This document shows, in pieces, positions 45,880-56,716 of a DNA stretch of 64,000 nucleotides. Location: assembly GCA_949752795.1 (NCBI GenBank), contig OX457057.1, positions 163,657,980-163,721,979 on the forward strand, read 5' to 3'. Source of the stretch: Hyperoodon ampullatus. Its lineage: Eukaryota > Chordata > Mammalia > Artiodactyla > Ziphiidae. Made by a program: the position numbers and the translations under genes. How positions within the stretch are numbered: the first letter of the stretch is position 1; every line of letters begins with the position of its first letter. The notes under the pieces were generated by a model, which worked only from the letters and a program-made list of their open reading frames with translations, was not told the DNA's origin and made no database searches.

Positions 45880-48800
45880 ACTCTGTATGACAGACTCTAG
45901 GTCTATCCACCTCATTACAAATAGCTCAATTTCTTATGGCTGAGTAATATTCCATTGTATATATGTGCCACATCTTCTTTATCCATTCATCTGTCGACGG
46001 ACACTTAGGTTGCTTTCATGTCATGGCTATAGTAAATAGTGCTGCAATGAACACTGTGGTATATGACTCTTTTTGAATTCTGGTTTTCTCAGGGTATATG
46101 CCCAGTAGTGGGATTGCTGGGTCATATGGTAGTTCTATTTGTAGTTTTTTAAGGAACCTCCATACTGTTCTCCATAGTGGCTGTCCCAATTCACATTCCC
46201 ACCAGCAGTGCAAGAGTGTTCCCTTTTTTCCACACCCTCTCCAGCATTTATTGTTTCTAGATTTTTTGATGATGGCCATTCTGACTGGTGTGAGATGATA
46301 TCTCATTGTAGTTTTGATTTGCATTTCTCTAATGATTAAAGATGTTAAGCATTCTTTCATGTGTTTCTTGGCAGTCTGTATATCTTCTGTGGAGAAATGT
46401 CTATTTAGGTCTCCTGCCCATTTTTGGATTGGGTTGTTTGTTTTTTTGTTATTGAGCTGCATGAGCTGCTTATAAATTTTGGAGATTAATCCTCTGTCAG
46501 TTGCTTCATTTGCAAATATTTTCTCCCATTCTGAGGGTTGTCTTTTGGTTTGTTTATGGTTTCCTTTGCTGTGCAAAAGCTTTTAAGTTTCATTAGGTCT
46601 CATTTGTTTATTTTTGTCTTTATTTCCATTTGTCTAGGGGGTGGGTCAAAAAGGATCTTGCTGTGATTTATGTCATAGAGTGTTCTGCCTATGTTTTCCT
46701 CTAAGAGTTTGATAGTTTCTGGCCTTACATTTAGGTCTTTAATCCATTTTGAGCTTATTTTTGTGTATGGTGTTAGGGAGTGATCTAATCTCATACTTTT
46801 ACATGTCCCTGTCCAGTTTTCCCAGCACCACTTATTGAAGAGGCTGTCCTTTCTCCACTGTACATTCCTGCCTCCTTTATCAAAGATAAGGTGACCATAG
46901 GTGTGTGGGTTTATCTCTGGGCTTTTGTTCCTGTTCCATTGATCTATATTTCTGTTTTTGTGCCAGTACCATATTGTCTAGATTACTGTAGCTTTATAGT
47001 ATAATCTGAAGTCAGGGAGTCTGATTCCTTCAGTTCCATTTTTTTCCCTCAAGACTGTTTTGACTACTTGAGGTCTTTTGTGTCTCCATACAAATTTTAA
47101 GATTTTTTGTTCTAGTTCTGTAAAAAATGCCAGTGGTAATTTGATAGGGATTGCAATGAATCTGTAGATTGCTTTGGGTAGTATACTCATTTTCACAGTA
47201 TTGATTCTTCCAAACCAAGAGCATGGTATATCTCTCCATCTGTTGGTATCATCTTTAATTTCTTTCAGCAGTGTCTTATAGTTTTCTGCATACAGGTCTT
47301 TTGTCTCCCTAGGTAGGTTTATTCTTAGGTATTTTATTGTTTTTGTTGCAGTAGTAAATAGAAGTGTTTCCTTAATTTCTCTTTCAAACTTTTTATCATT
47401 AGTGTATAGGAATGCAAGAGATTTCTGTGCACTAATTTTGTATCCTGAAACTTTACCAAATTCATTGATTACCTCTAGTAGTCTTCTGGTGGCATTTTTA
47501 GGATTCTCTATGTATAGTATCATGTCATCTTCAAACAGTGACAGTTTTACTTCTTCTTTTCCAATTTGTATTCCTTTTATTTCTTTTACTTCTCTGATCG
47601 CTGTGGATAGGACTTCCAAAACTATGTTGAGTAACAGTGGTGAGAGTGGACATCCTTGTCTTCTTCCTGATCTTAGAGGAAATGCTTTCAGTTTTTCACC
47701 ATTGAGAATGATGTTTGCTCTGGGTTTTTCGTATATGGCCTTTATTATGTTGAGGTAGGTTCCCTCTATGCCCACTTTCAGGTTTTATCATAAATAGGTG
47801 TTGAATTTTGTCAAAAACTTTTTCTGCATCTACTGAAATGATCATCTGGATTTATTCTTCAATTTGTTAATATGGTGTATCACATTGACTGATTTGCGTA
47901 TATTGAAGAATCCTTGCATCCTTGGGATGAATCCCACTTGATCATGGTGTATGATCCTTTTAATGTGTTGTTGGATTCTGTTTGCTAGTATTTTGTTGAG
48001 GATTTTTGCATCTATATTCATCAGTGATATTGGTCTGTAATTTTCTTTTTTTGTAGTATCTTTCTCTGGTTTTGGTATCAGTGTGATGGTGGCCTCATAC
48101 AAATGTGTTTGGGAGTGTTCCTTCCTCTGCAATTTTTTGGAAGAGTTTGAGAAGAATGGGTGTTAGCTCTTCTCTAAATGTTTCATAGAATTCACCTGTG
48201 AAGCCATCTGATCCTGGACTTTCGTTTGCTGAAAGATTTTTTTCAGTATGCGGGCCCCTCACTGCTGCGGCCTCTCCCATTGTGGAGCACAGGTTCCGGA
48301 CACGCAGGCTCAGCGGCCATGGCTCACAGGCCTAGCTGCTCTGCGGCATGTGGGATCTTCCCGGACAGGGGCACGAACCCATGTCCCCTGCATTGGCAGG
48401 CGGACTCTCAACCACTGCGCCACCAGGGAAGCCCTGCTGAAAGATTTTTAATCACAGTTTCAATTTCATTACTTGTGATTGGTATGTTCATATCTTCTAT
48501 TTCTTCCTGGTTCAGTCTTGGAACATTATACCTTTCTAAGAATTTGTCCATTTCTTCCAGGCTGTCCATTTTATTGGCATAGAATTGTTTGCACTAGGCT
48601 CTTGGGATGCTTTGTATTTCTGCAGTGTCTGTTGTAACTTCTCCTTTTTCAGTTCTAATTTCATTGATTTTAGTCATCTCCCTCTTTTTCTTGATGAGTC
48701 TTGCCAAAGGTTTATCAATTTTGTTTATCCTCTCAAAGAACCAGCTTTCAGTTTTATTGATCTTTGCTACTGTTTTCTTTGTTTCCATTTCGTTTATTTC

Positions 48801-49830
48801 TGCTCTGTTCTTTATGCTTTCTTTCCTTCTGCTAACTTTGGGTTTTATTTGTTCTTCTTTCTGTAGTTCCTTTAGGTGTAAGGTTAGATTATTTATTTGA
48901 GATTTTTCTTGTGTCTTGATATAGGCTTGTATTGCTATAAACTTCCCTCTTAGAACTGCTTTCGCTGCATCCCATAGGTTTTGGATCATCGTGTTTTCAT
49001 TGTCATTTGTCTCTAGGTATTTTTTTATTTCCTCTTTGTTTCTTCAGTGATCTCTTGGTTATTTAGTAACGTATTGTTTAGCTTCCATATGTTTGTGTTT
49101 TTTACATTTTTTCCCCCTGTAATTGATTTCTGATCTCATAGCTTGTGGTCAGAAAAGATGCTTGATATGATTTCAATTTTCTTAAATTTACTGAGGCTTG
49201 ATTTGTGACCCAAGATGTGATCTGTCCTGCAGAATGTTCCATGTGAACTTGAGAAAAAAGTGTAATCTGTTGTTTTTGGATGGATTGTCCTATAAATATC
49301 AATTAAATCTATCTAGTCTATTGTGTCATTTTAAGCTTGTGTTTCCTTATTAATTTTCTGTTTGGATGATCTGTCCATTGGTATAAGTGAGGTGTTAAAT
49401 TCCCCCACTATTATTGTATTACTGTCGATTTCCTCTTTTATAGCTGTTAACAGTTGCCTTATGTATTGAGGTTCTCCTATGTTGGGTGCATATATATTTA
49501 TAATTGTTATATCTTCTTCTTGGATTGATCCCTTGATCATTATGTAGTGTCCTTCCTTGTCTCTTGTAACATTCTTTATTTTAAAATCTATTTTATCTGA
49601 TATGAGAATTGCTACTCCAGCTTTCTTTTGACTTCCATTTGCATGGAATATCTTTTTGTATCCCCTCACTTTCAGTCTGTATGTGTCCCTAGGTCTGAAG
49701 TGGGTCTCTTGTAGACAGTAGATATATGGGTCTTGTTTTTGTATCCATTCAGAGAGGCTGTGTCTTTTGGTTGCAGCATTTAACCTATTCACGTTTAAGG
49801 TAATTATCGATATGCATGTTCCTGTTACCA
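45880..49830 (-). pseudogene. ORF2 of the minus-strand L1
   Basis: All domains are present in reverse order: C-terminal Cys motif [18 protein letters not shown] (46016-46576), thumb and RT (46978-47775), RT N-terminal part (47842-48132), Z/linker (48594-48989) and endonuclease (49331-49800). The longest frame is 265 codons. The RT box reads F-E-D-D (47524-47535), keeping both Asp. The endonuclease G-D-F-N segment reads G-E-F-N (GAA at 49400-49402), changing a catalytic Asp. Several frameshifts and a SINE at 48242 break the gene. Confidence 0.93.
48242..48434 (-). mobile_element. CHR-type SINE inside ORF2 of the minus-strand L1
   Basis: Reverse-orientation short-form body with head 'caccagggaagccc' at its right end. 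TSD TGCTGAAAGATTTTT, 15 bp and perfect, at 48227-48241 and 48435-48449, both within L1 text. The tail is short. Confidence 0.96.
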
Positions 49831-49857
49831 TTTTCTTAATTGTTTTGGGTTTGTTTT

Positions 49858-50078
49858 GTTTGTTTGTTTGTTGTTTTTTTGTGTGTGTGGTACGCGGGCC
49901 TCTCCCTGCTGTGGCCTCTCCCGTTGTGGAGCACAGACTCCGGAGGCACAGGCCCAGCGGCCATGGCTCACGGGCCCAGCCGCTCCGCGGCACGTGGGAT
50001 CCTCCCAGACCGGGGCACGAACCTGCGTCCCCCGCACCGGCAGGCGGACTCCCAACCACTGCGCCACCAGGGAAGCCC
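49858..50078 (-). mobile_element. CHR-type SINE between ORF1 and ORF2 of the minus-strand L1
   Basis: Reverse-orientation short-form body preceded by a GTTTGTTTGTTT/TGTGTG tail. TSD TGGGTTTGTTTT at 49846-49857 and 50079-50090. The body is CpG-rich. It extends the adjoining L1 endonuclease frame artificially. Confidence 0.95.
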
Positions 50079-50123
50079 TGGGTTTGTTTTTTTAGGTCCT
50101 TTTCTTCTCTTCTGTTTCCCACT

Positions 50124-50594
50124 TAGAGTAGTTCCTTTAGCATTTGTTGTAGAGCTGGTTTGGTGGTGCTGAGTTCTCTTGGCTTTTGCTTGTCTTTAAA
50201 GCTTTTGATTTCTCCCTCGAATCTGAATGAGATCCTTGCCAGGTAGAGTAGTCTTGGTTGTAGGTTCTTCCCTTTCATCACTTTAAATATGTCATGCCAC
50301 TCCCTACTGGCTTGTAGAGTTTCTGCTGAGAAATCAGCTGTTAACCTTATGGGAGTTCCCTTGTATGTTATTTTTCTTTTTTCCCTTGCTGCTTTCAATA
50401 ATTTTTCTTTGTCTTTAATTTTTGCCAATTTGATTATTATGTGTCTCAACGTGTTTCTCCTTGGGTTTATCCTGTTTGGGCTCTCTGCGCTTCCTGGACT
50501 TGGGTGGCTATGTCCTTTCCCATGTTAGGGAAGTTTTTGACTCTAATCTATTCAAATATTTTCTCGGGTCCTTTCTCTCTCTCTTCTTTTCAAA
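50124..50594 (-). pseudogene. ORF1 C-terminal half of the minus-strand L1
   Basis: An open frame of 108 codons (50123-50449) encodes the ORF1p RNA-binding and C-terminal domain: HIIIKLAKIKDKEKLLKAAR, TYKGTPIRLTADFSAETLQA, LQPRLLYLARISF, KPALQQMLKELL. The upstream part is frameshifted and truncated near 50570. In the family's LYPAR segment the Pro is Leu (LYLAR). Confidence 0.92.
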
Positions 50595-52324
50595 AACAAT
50601 TAAGAAAAGAATTGAGACTGCCCTCAATTCAGACTCAGGGACACATACAGACTGAAAGTGAAGGGATGCAAAAGATATTCCATGCAAATGGAAATCAAAA
50701 GAAAGCTGGAGTAACATTTCTCATATCAGACAAAATAGACTTTAAAATAAAGGCTATTACAAGAGACAAAGAAGGACACTACATAATGATCAAGGGATCA
50801 ATCCAAGTAGAAGATATAACAGTTGTGAAAATTTATGCACCCACTATAGGAGCACCTCAATACATAAGGCAAATGCTATCAGCCCATGAAAGGGGAACTC
50901 GACAGTAGCACAATAATAGTATGGAACTTTAACACCCCACTTACACCAAATCACAGATCATCCAAAATGAAAATAAATAAGGAAACACAAGCTTTAACTG
51001 ACACATTAAGCAGTATGGACTTAAATTATATTTATAGGACATTCCATCCAAAAACAACAGAATTCACTTTCTTCTCAAATGCTCATGGAACATTCTCCAG
51101 GATAGATCATATCTTGGGTCACAAATCAAGCCTTGGTAAATATAAGAAAATTAAAATCTTAACAAGTTTCATTTCCAACCACAGTGCTATGAGACTAGAT
51201 ATCAGTTACAGGAAAAAAACTGTAAAAAATACAAACACATGGAGGCTAAACATTACACTACTAAATAACCAAGAGATCACTGAAGAAATCAAGAGGAAAT
51301 CAAAAATTTCTAGAAACAAATGACAATGATAACACAACAATGCAAAACCTATGGGATGCAGCAAAAGCATTTCTAAGAGGGCAATTTATAGCAATACAAT
51401 CCTACCTCAAGGAACAAGAAAAATCTCAAACAACCTAACCTTACACCTAAAGCAATTAGAAAAAGAAGAACAAAAAACTCCGCAAAGTTAGCAGAAGGAA
51501 AAAAATCATAAAGATCAGGTCAACAATAAATTAAAAAGAAATGAAGGAAACAATAGCAAAGATCAATAAAACTAAAAGCTCTTTTTTGAGAAGATAAACA
51601 AAATTGTTAAACCATTAGCCAGACTCATCAATAAAAAAAGGGAGAAGACTCAAATCAATAGAGTTAGAAATGAAAAAGGAGAAGTAACAACTGACACTGC
51701 AGAAATAGAAAGGATCATGAGAGATTACTACAAGCAACACTATACCAATAAAATGGACAACCTGGAAGAAGTGGACAAATTCTTAGAAAAGCACAACCTT
51801 CCGAAACTGAATCAGGCAGAAATAGAAAATTTAAACAGACCAATCACAAGCACTGAAATTGAAACTGTGATTTAAAATCTTCCAAAAAACAAAAGCGTAG
51901 GACCAGATGGCTTCACAGGTGAGTTCTGTCAAACATTTAGAGAAGAGTTAACACCTATACTTCTCAAAATCTTCCAAAATATAACAGAGGTAGAAACACT
52001 CCCAATCTCATTCTACGAGGCCACCATCACCCTGATACCAAAAACAGACAAAGATGTTACAAAAAAAAAGAAAACTACAGACCTATATCACTGATGAACA
52101 TAGATGCAAAAATCCTCAACAAAATACTAGCAAACAGAATCCAGCAGCACATTAAAAGGATCATACACCATGATCAAGTGAGGTTTATCCCAGGAATGCA
52201 AGGATTCTTCAATATATGCAAATCAATCAATGTGATAAACCATATTAACAAATTGAAGGATAAATCCATATGATTATCTCAATAGATGCAGAAAAAGCTT
52301 TTGACATAACTCAGCACCAATTTT
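50595..52324 (+). pseudogene. ORF2 N-terminal half of the plus-strand L1
   Basis: It resumes with inter-ORF text 'aaaacaattaagaaaa', loses about 0.1 kb at the start of the endonuclease, then runs from 'gactcagggacacatacag' (50630) through the endonuclease (50688-51323, with a changed 'VWNFNTPL' in place of G-D-F-N), the linker and the RT N-terminus. It stops just past RT motif A ('[11 protein letters not shown]', about 52273-52305). At about 52324 it jumps straight to the 3' UTR, losing RT motifs C-E and the Cys domain. Confidence 0.92.
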
Positions 52325-52677
52325 TGAACCTAGGCACAAGACAGGAATAAAGACACAGAAGTAGAGAATGGACTTGAGGACACGGGGAGAGGGAGTGGTA
52401 AGTTGGGACAATGTGAGAGAGTAGCGTTGACATATAGACCTACCAAATGTAAAATAGATAGCTAGTGGGAAGCAGCTTCATAGCACAGGGAGATTAGCTC
52501 CGTGCTTTGCAACCGCCTAGAGGGGTGGGATAAGGTGGCTGGGAGGGAGACGCAAGAGGGAGGTGATATACATATGCATATAGCTGATTCACTTTGTTTT
52601 ACAGCAGAAACTAACACAACACTGTAAAGCAATTATACTCCAATAAAGATGTTAAAAAATAAAAAAGTTATTCATCA

Positions 52678-53150
52678 AACGCAAGTCACAAACGCAAGTG
52701 CAAAGTTAAGGAAATTATGGCCAACATTCTTCATGGTATTTCCCATGGATTGTCTGCAGGCACATAAAACCTAAAATGAGTATACTTGTCTTAGGGACAT
52801 GGCATGCAATCTAATTGGGGAAAAGAGTGACTCTGAGTTCAAAAAGTTCTCATTTTTTTCCATATTCTTCAGGGTCCCCCGTAGACCCATTGAAGAACAA
52901 ATTCATAGAGAGTATGAATATCTATTTACTCTCGACTTCACGTAAGGAGTTTTTCCAATGTATAGAAGGGAAACAGTGACGATTCTTGGAAATAGAACAT
53001 AGCAAGAATTCTCAAATTCTTAAAACCCTATCTCCATATACCACAAAGGCAACTTATAGGCAGTACTTCTGGAGGACTTAACGAATCATACCTTTCTTTT
53101 CCTTCTTGTCCTTGTAGACAATAAGCACTATTAATTTGGTGTAATATAAT
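52678..53150. other. Unassigned sequence
   Basis: No gene or repeat recognised. Right flank of the composite L1. Confidence 0.55.
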
Positions 53151-53154
53151 TGAA

Positions 53155-53310
53155 ACAGAGCCAGATATGGAATCAAAAACCCTGCTTTTCATCCTTCCTT
53201 TGTTACTTAAAAGCTGACTTTAGAAATATTATTTAACTTCTCCAAACCTCAGCTTCTCATCTGTGAAATGCACATCACAGGCTAGCTATGAGAGTTAAAT
53301 GAAAAGAAAA
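53155..53310 (+). repeat. MIR SINE fragment
   Basis: 'tttagaaatattatttaacttctccaaacctcagcttctcatctgtgaaatg' (53219) followed by 'ctagctatgagagttaaatgaaaa' matches the MIR core and 3' part. Confidence 0.8.
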
Positions 53311-53584
53311 AATACTTGTTTGGTATTGAATTCTGGTTTAGGGTCTGGTGATCATTAAAACTCATTAAGATATAATGTCTTGGAATCCACAACATTTTTT
53401 TTCTTTTTTTGCCAAATACTGATGTTTGAACCAAAAAATGGACTAAAACATCTGAAATTTCTGCAAAACTGTTAGTTCGTGATAAGCCTTTTAAATCTCT
53501 ACTTTCACACAAGTGAATCAGAGATCAAAGCAAACAAGCCAAGGAAAGACCTTGTTGCTGTAGCTTCTGTGGCTTCTCAAAACA

Positions 53585-53695
53585 AACAACAGTAGCACCT
53601 AACATGTAATAAGGATGTACTCTGTGCCAGGCACTAGGCTATGTACTTGATAGACATCCCCTCCTCTAAGCCTCAGTGTAACCCCAAGAAACGTG
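53585..53695 (-). repeat. MIR/L2-type tail, reverse orientation
   Basis: 'agcacctaacatgtaataaggatgtactctgtgccaggcactaggctatgtacttgat' (53594) is the reverse complement of the shared MIR/L2 3' segment (…GCCTGGCACA…). Confidence 0.7.
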
Positions 53696-54204
53696 AGCTC
53701 CTCAGCACAGTACCACAGCCCCCAGTGGGGGCAACACATGTGGCCAAGGCAGACCACAGACAGCCTGCTCGAGAAAGGAAAGTTTTTTATTCCAAGTCTG
53801 AACCCGGAAGGATGCTAATTAATGAGGAATCTGTGTCCATAGCTGCCTTGCTTCCTTTTTTACTTTATTCTCTCTCTTGATCTATTGTAATTTCATAGCG
53901 GGTCTCTTGGTCATCTGCCTCTCTCTTATTGCCTGTCCCACAGCTGTCAGGGTGATCTTCTGAACTCAGGACACCCATGGTCCTGGGAAGGTCTCTGGCA
54001 CCCTGGGCCTTTGGTCTTTCCACCCTCTGAGTGCCCACAGCACTCGGTGAACAGCGCTGTGGTTGCTTCCATGACTTCTCTCTCAGGAGAGTGAGAGATT
54101 CTGGAAGATAGGAACTGTCCCTCATGTATAATTGTATCTGCTGGGCTGTGGGAAATGGGGGGTTCATTTCCCCTCAGTTTCTATTAGGTGATGCCCAACC
54201 CCTA
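53696..54204. other. Unassigned sequence
   Basis: No gene is supported. Frames on both strands (53641-53880 plus, 53865-54167 minus) show no recognisable domain. Confidence 0.5.
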
Positions 54205-54330
54205 GCTGCACACTTAGAGTTATGTGGGGAGCTTTTAAAAATATCCATGCCCAATCCATGCCTGCTGGAATCAGAATCTCTAGGTTTGGGGACTAAATCT
54301 AGATTTTGCTAAAGCTCCCAGTTGACCCTA
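54205..54330. repeat. MER5-like hAT-Charlie MITE
   Basis: 'gctgcacacttagagttatgtggggagctttt' (54206) and 'ggaatcagaatctctaggtttgggga' (54268), ending 'ttttgctaaagctcccagttga', give the arrangement of MER5-type non-autonomous DNA transposons with imperfect terminal inverted repeats (GGGGAGCTTTT against AAAGCTCCC). Confidence 0.7.
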
Positions 54331-54639
54331 ACCTATAGGCAAGGCAGAGAGTCAGAGTATTTGTGTGTATGTCCTGGTCTTTCCCTGTTACCCCCTCACT
54401 CATCTGACTGAGTAGACGAGGAAGACTGGCCTGTAGCCTGCCCTAGCCCTCCTCTCCCTCTACCAGCCCTGCTGACCTGCAGAGAGCTGCCTGCTCTTCT
54501 CCTGGCCAGGCCACAAGATAAATAGTCAGGGCTCTGCCCTTGTGGGCAAGGCCTGCCGTTCTCCAGTGCTGGGCAGGTGGGCCTGTTTAATCCTGGAGTT
54601 CACTGTTAGGAAACCCATTCTTACCCCAACCCAATAATG

Positions 54640-54820
54640 GATACTAGAGAATTTGTTTTCAGTAACAGATTTGACATTTATATCTTCATTTGCCTGACCC
54701 TCACCCCATCAATTGATTCAGAATTTAGGAAGGGAAGATATTTATTATCTCCCTCTATTTCTTTCCTAGTTCCCAGGCTATAATAGATGCTCAATAAATA
54801 TTTGTTGAATGAGTCAATTC
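54640..54820 (+). repeat. L2 3'-end relic
   Basis: 'cccaggctataatagatgctcaataaatatttgttgaatgagtc' (54772-54815) is a near-consensus L2 terminus. The preceding sequence is too decayed to trace. Confidence 0.7.
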
Positions 54821-55589
54821 CTTATGAACTTCTAGTAATATCCATGCTCTACATTTCAGTCTCACTTTTTCTCTGTCTCTTTCTTCCTTCACAAGCTACA
54901 GATGGTATAAATGCTGCAGTCCTTGTGAAGACTGAAAAAGCAGTCAGACAGATGTGTTGTTCATAGCTCCCTAGTCAGGCATAACTAAACATTTACATTT
55001 ATTACCAATTAGAGGGGAAACAGACTGTAGTTTTATGCACTGTATGTGGTTGGATATATTTCTTTTTGGGATCTCACTAAAAACTTCAAAATGTATCATT
55101 GCATCTCACTCTCTTAACAACTTGAACCTCATTGAAAATGCCATTTAAATAGAGGTCTACCAATGACAGCACAAACCTACATGTCATCCTCTTACCCTCT
55201 CACAGAACGCCATAGAGGTGGAAAAACAATGTCACAGAAGGGCACCAGGCCCAGTGTGATTGAGTTGAGCACGCTCTACTAGGAGTCTGTAGCACATGCA
55301 GAATTGATGGAGTAATGGTAGACTTTATTTAAGGCGATGCATGTTAATTTGTTGATGGTACACGGTACACAACGGAGCACATAGTGTTTTGCTGTGTTTA
55401 CAGCATTTTCTCTATTTAGAGCAAAATAGAATACGTCAAAATAGTGCTAGAAGTAGCTTTGGAGTCATCAGTTCCACAGAGCATCAGACCCAACACTGAA
55501 GAATTCACTCTTAGCTGAGTTCCACCTAACATGCAACACATCTGACATGTGAAACACCCGACCTCATCAAAAAAATTAATGGAAAGCAC
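54821..55589. other. Unassigned sequence
   Basis: No gene or repeat recognised. An unusual 'gatggtacacggtacacaacgg' stretch near 55355 contains the direct repeat GGTACAC. Confidence 0.5.
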
Positions 55590-55740
55590 TGGCTGAAATA
55601 TAGGCAACCCAAGTTATGGTCTCAGCAACTGTTAACTCAGATTCTTCATCTGCAAAATCAGATGACTGTCCCCAGGAACTTTCAATAAGGAAATAATGAG
55701 ATTTAATTAAAGATTTATGTATCATGTAAGCATTTCATCA
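55590..55740 (+). repeat. Possible MIR fragment
   Basis: 'gttaactcagattcttcatctgcaaaatcagatgactg' (55630) recalls the MIR core 'cctcagtttcctcatctgtaaaatg'. The resemblance is weak and the edges are uncertain. Confidence 0.4.
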
Positions 55741-55851
55741 GATAACTATTTACCATGGGGCAATTTCAATACAACCTAATTGCCAACAACAGAATAGGGA
55801 CTGGTTAACATATTATGGAAAAACCAGGTGATATTTAAAAATTGTGGTTTT

Positions 55852-56605
55852 ACCATAATGAGATACCACTTAATACCCACTGTAATAGATGGGTATATAC
55901 TTTTTAAAAGCATAAGATAACAAGTGCTGGTGAGGATGTGGAGAAAGTAGAACCCTAGTGCATTGCTGGTGGAGATGTAAAATGATCCAAAAGCTATGGA
56001 AAATAATTTCGTGGTTAAGTAAAAAATTAAACAGAATTTCCACGGGATCCTGTAATTCTTCTCCTTCATATATACCCAAAAGAATTGAAAACAAGCACTC
56101 AAAGAAGTTTATGTACACACATGTTCACAGCAGCACTGTTCAGGATAGCCAAAAGGTGGAAACAGTCCAAATGCCTATTAATAGTTGAATAGCAAAGAGA
56201 ATTGTGGTATACACATGCTGTGGACTCTTTTCAAACATAAAAAAGTATGAAGTACTGATACATGCTACAACGTGGATGAACCTCAAAAAATGTATGCTAA
56301 GGGAAGGAAACCAGACACAAAAGGTCACATATTGTATGATTCCATGTATCTGAAATATCCATAATAGGTAATTCATAGTGACAGAATGTAGATTGGTAGT
56401 GTCCAGGCTCTGGGGGCAGGGCAGGAAACAGTGGGAAGAACTGCTTAATGGGTGTGGGGTTTTGTCTTGGAGTGACAGAAATGTTCTGGAGCTAGATAGA
56501 GGTGGTGGTTGCACAACATTGTGAAAGTACTAGATGCCATTGAATTGTTGATTTTAAAATGGTTAATTTTACATTATGTGTATAACACCTCACTAAATTT
56601 TTTTT
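55852..56605 (+). mobile_element. 5'-truncated L1 of middle age (L1MB-like)
   Basis: ORF2 C-terminus ('gtgctggtgaggatgtggagaaagtagaaccc', 55923, then 'gcattgctggtggagatgtaaaatg') with Cys-motif remnants, then a 3' UTR with 'gaatgtagattggtagtgtccaggctctggggg' and the ending 'ttaattttacattatgtgtataacacctcac'. TSD AATTGTGGTTTT (55840-55851) against AATTGTGGCTTT (56606-56617). Diverged from the young L1s. Confidence 0.85.
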
Positions 56606-56716
56606 AATTGTGGCTTTTGAAGAATATTTACTGATATGGGAAAATTAATTTCATGTACATATTGTTAGAAGTTGGACTTTCAGTATAATCTCAATCTTGT
56701 AAGCTAAAAAATGTAT

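Larger units (their letters stand above)
45437..50594 (-). mobile_element. Nested minus-strand L1 (3' UTR, ORF2, part of ORF1)
   Basis: It begins with a T-run (45447-45455) and the reverse complement of the L1 3' end ('catctttattggagtataattgc'), then the 3' UTR to about 45870, ORF2, the inter-ORF gap and ORF1. It stops in the middle of ORF1 ('caaatattttctcgggtcc', about 50552-50570). The copy is about 4.75 kb without its two SINEs. I see no clear TSD; the left flank 'gggccaagaa' is not repeated at the right edge, consistent with a target deletion on insertion or later loss. Confidence 0.93.
44763..52662 (+). mobile_element. Plus-strand L1 split by a 5.2-kb minus-strand L1
   Basis: The element opens with an L1 5' UTR ('ggcggagtcaagatggcgg') and ends with the L1 3' UTR/tail ('ccaataaagatgttaaaaaa', about 52640). 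It is bounded by AAAAGTCATCCATCA (44748-44762) and AAAAGTTATTCATCA (52663-52677), a 15-bp TSD with two C-to-T changes. In between lies a separate minus-strand L1 (45437-50594). The outer copy lacks most of the 5' UTR-ORF1 segment at that site and, near 52324, a further 2 kb of ORF2. The TSD ties together two pieces that would otherwise look like unrelated head-to-head L1s. Confidence 0.85.

Noticed and set aside
49331..50122. A 263-codon minus-strand frame apparently starting with a novel N-terminus
   Set aside because: The N-terminal part is a read-through of the CHR SINE at 49858-50078 into the L1 endonuclease frame, not a gene fusion.
45437..52662. Head-to-head L1s as one twin-primed insertion
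   Set aside because: Both halves have their own 3' UTR and tail. Twin priming gives only one 3' end. The 15-bp TSD instead supports nesting.
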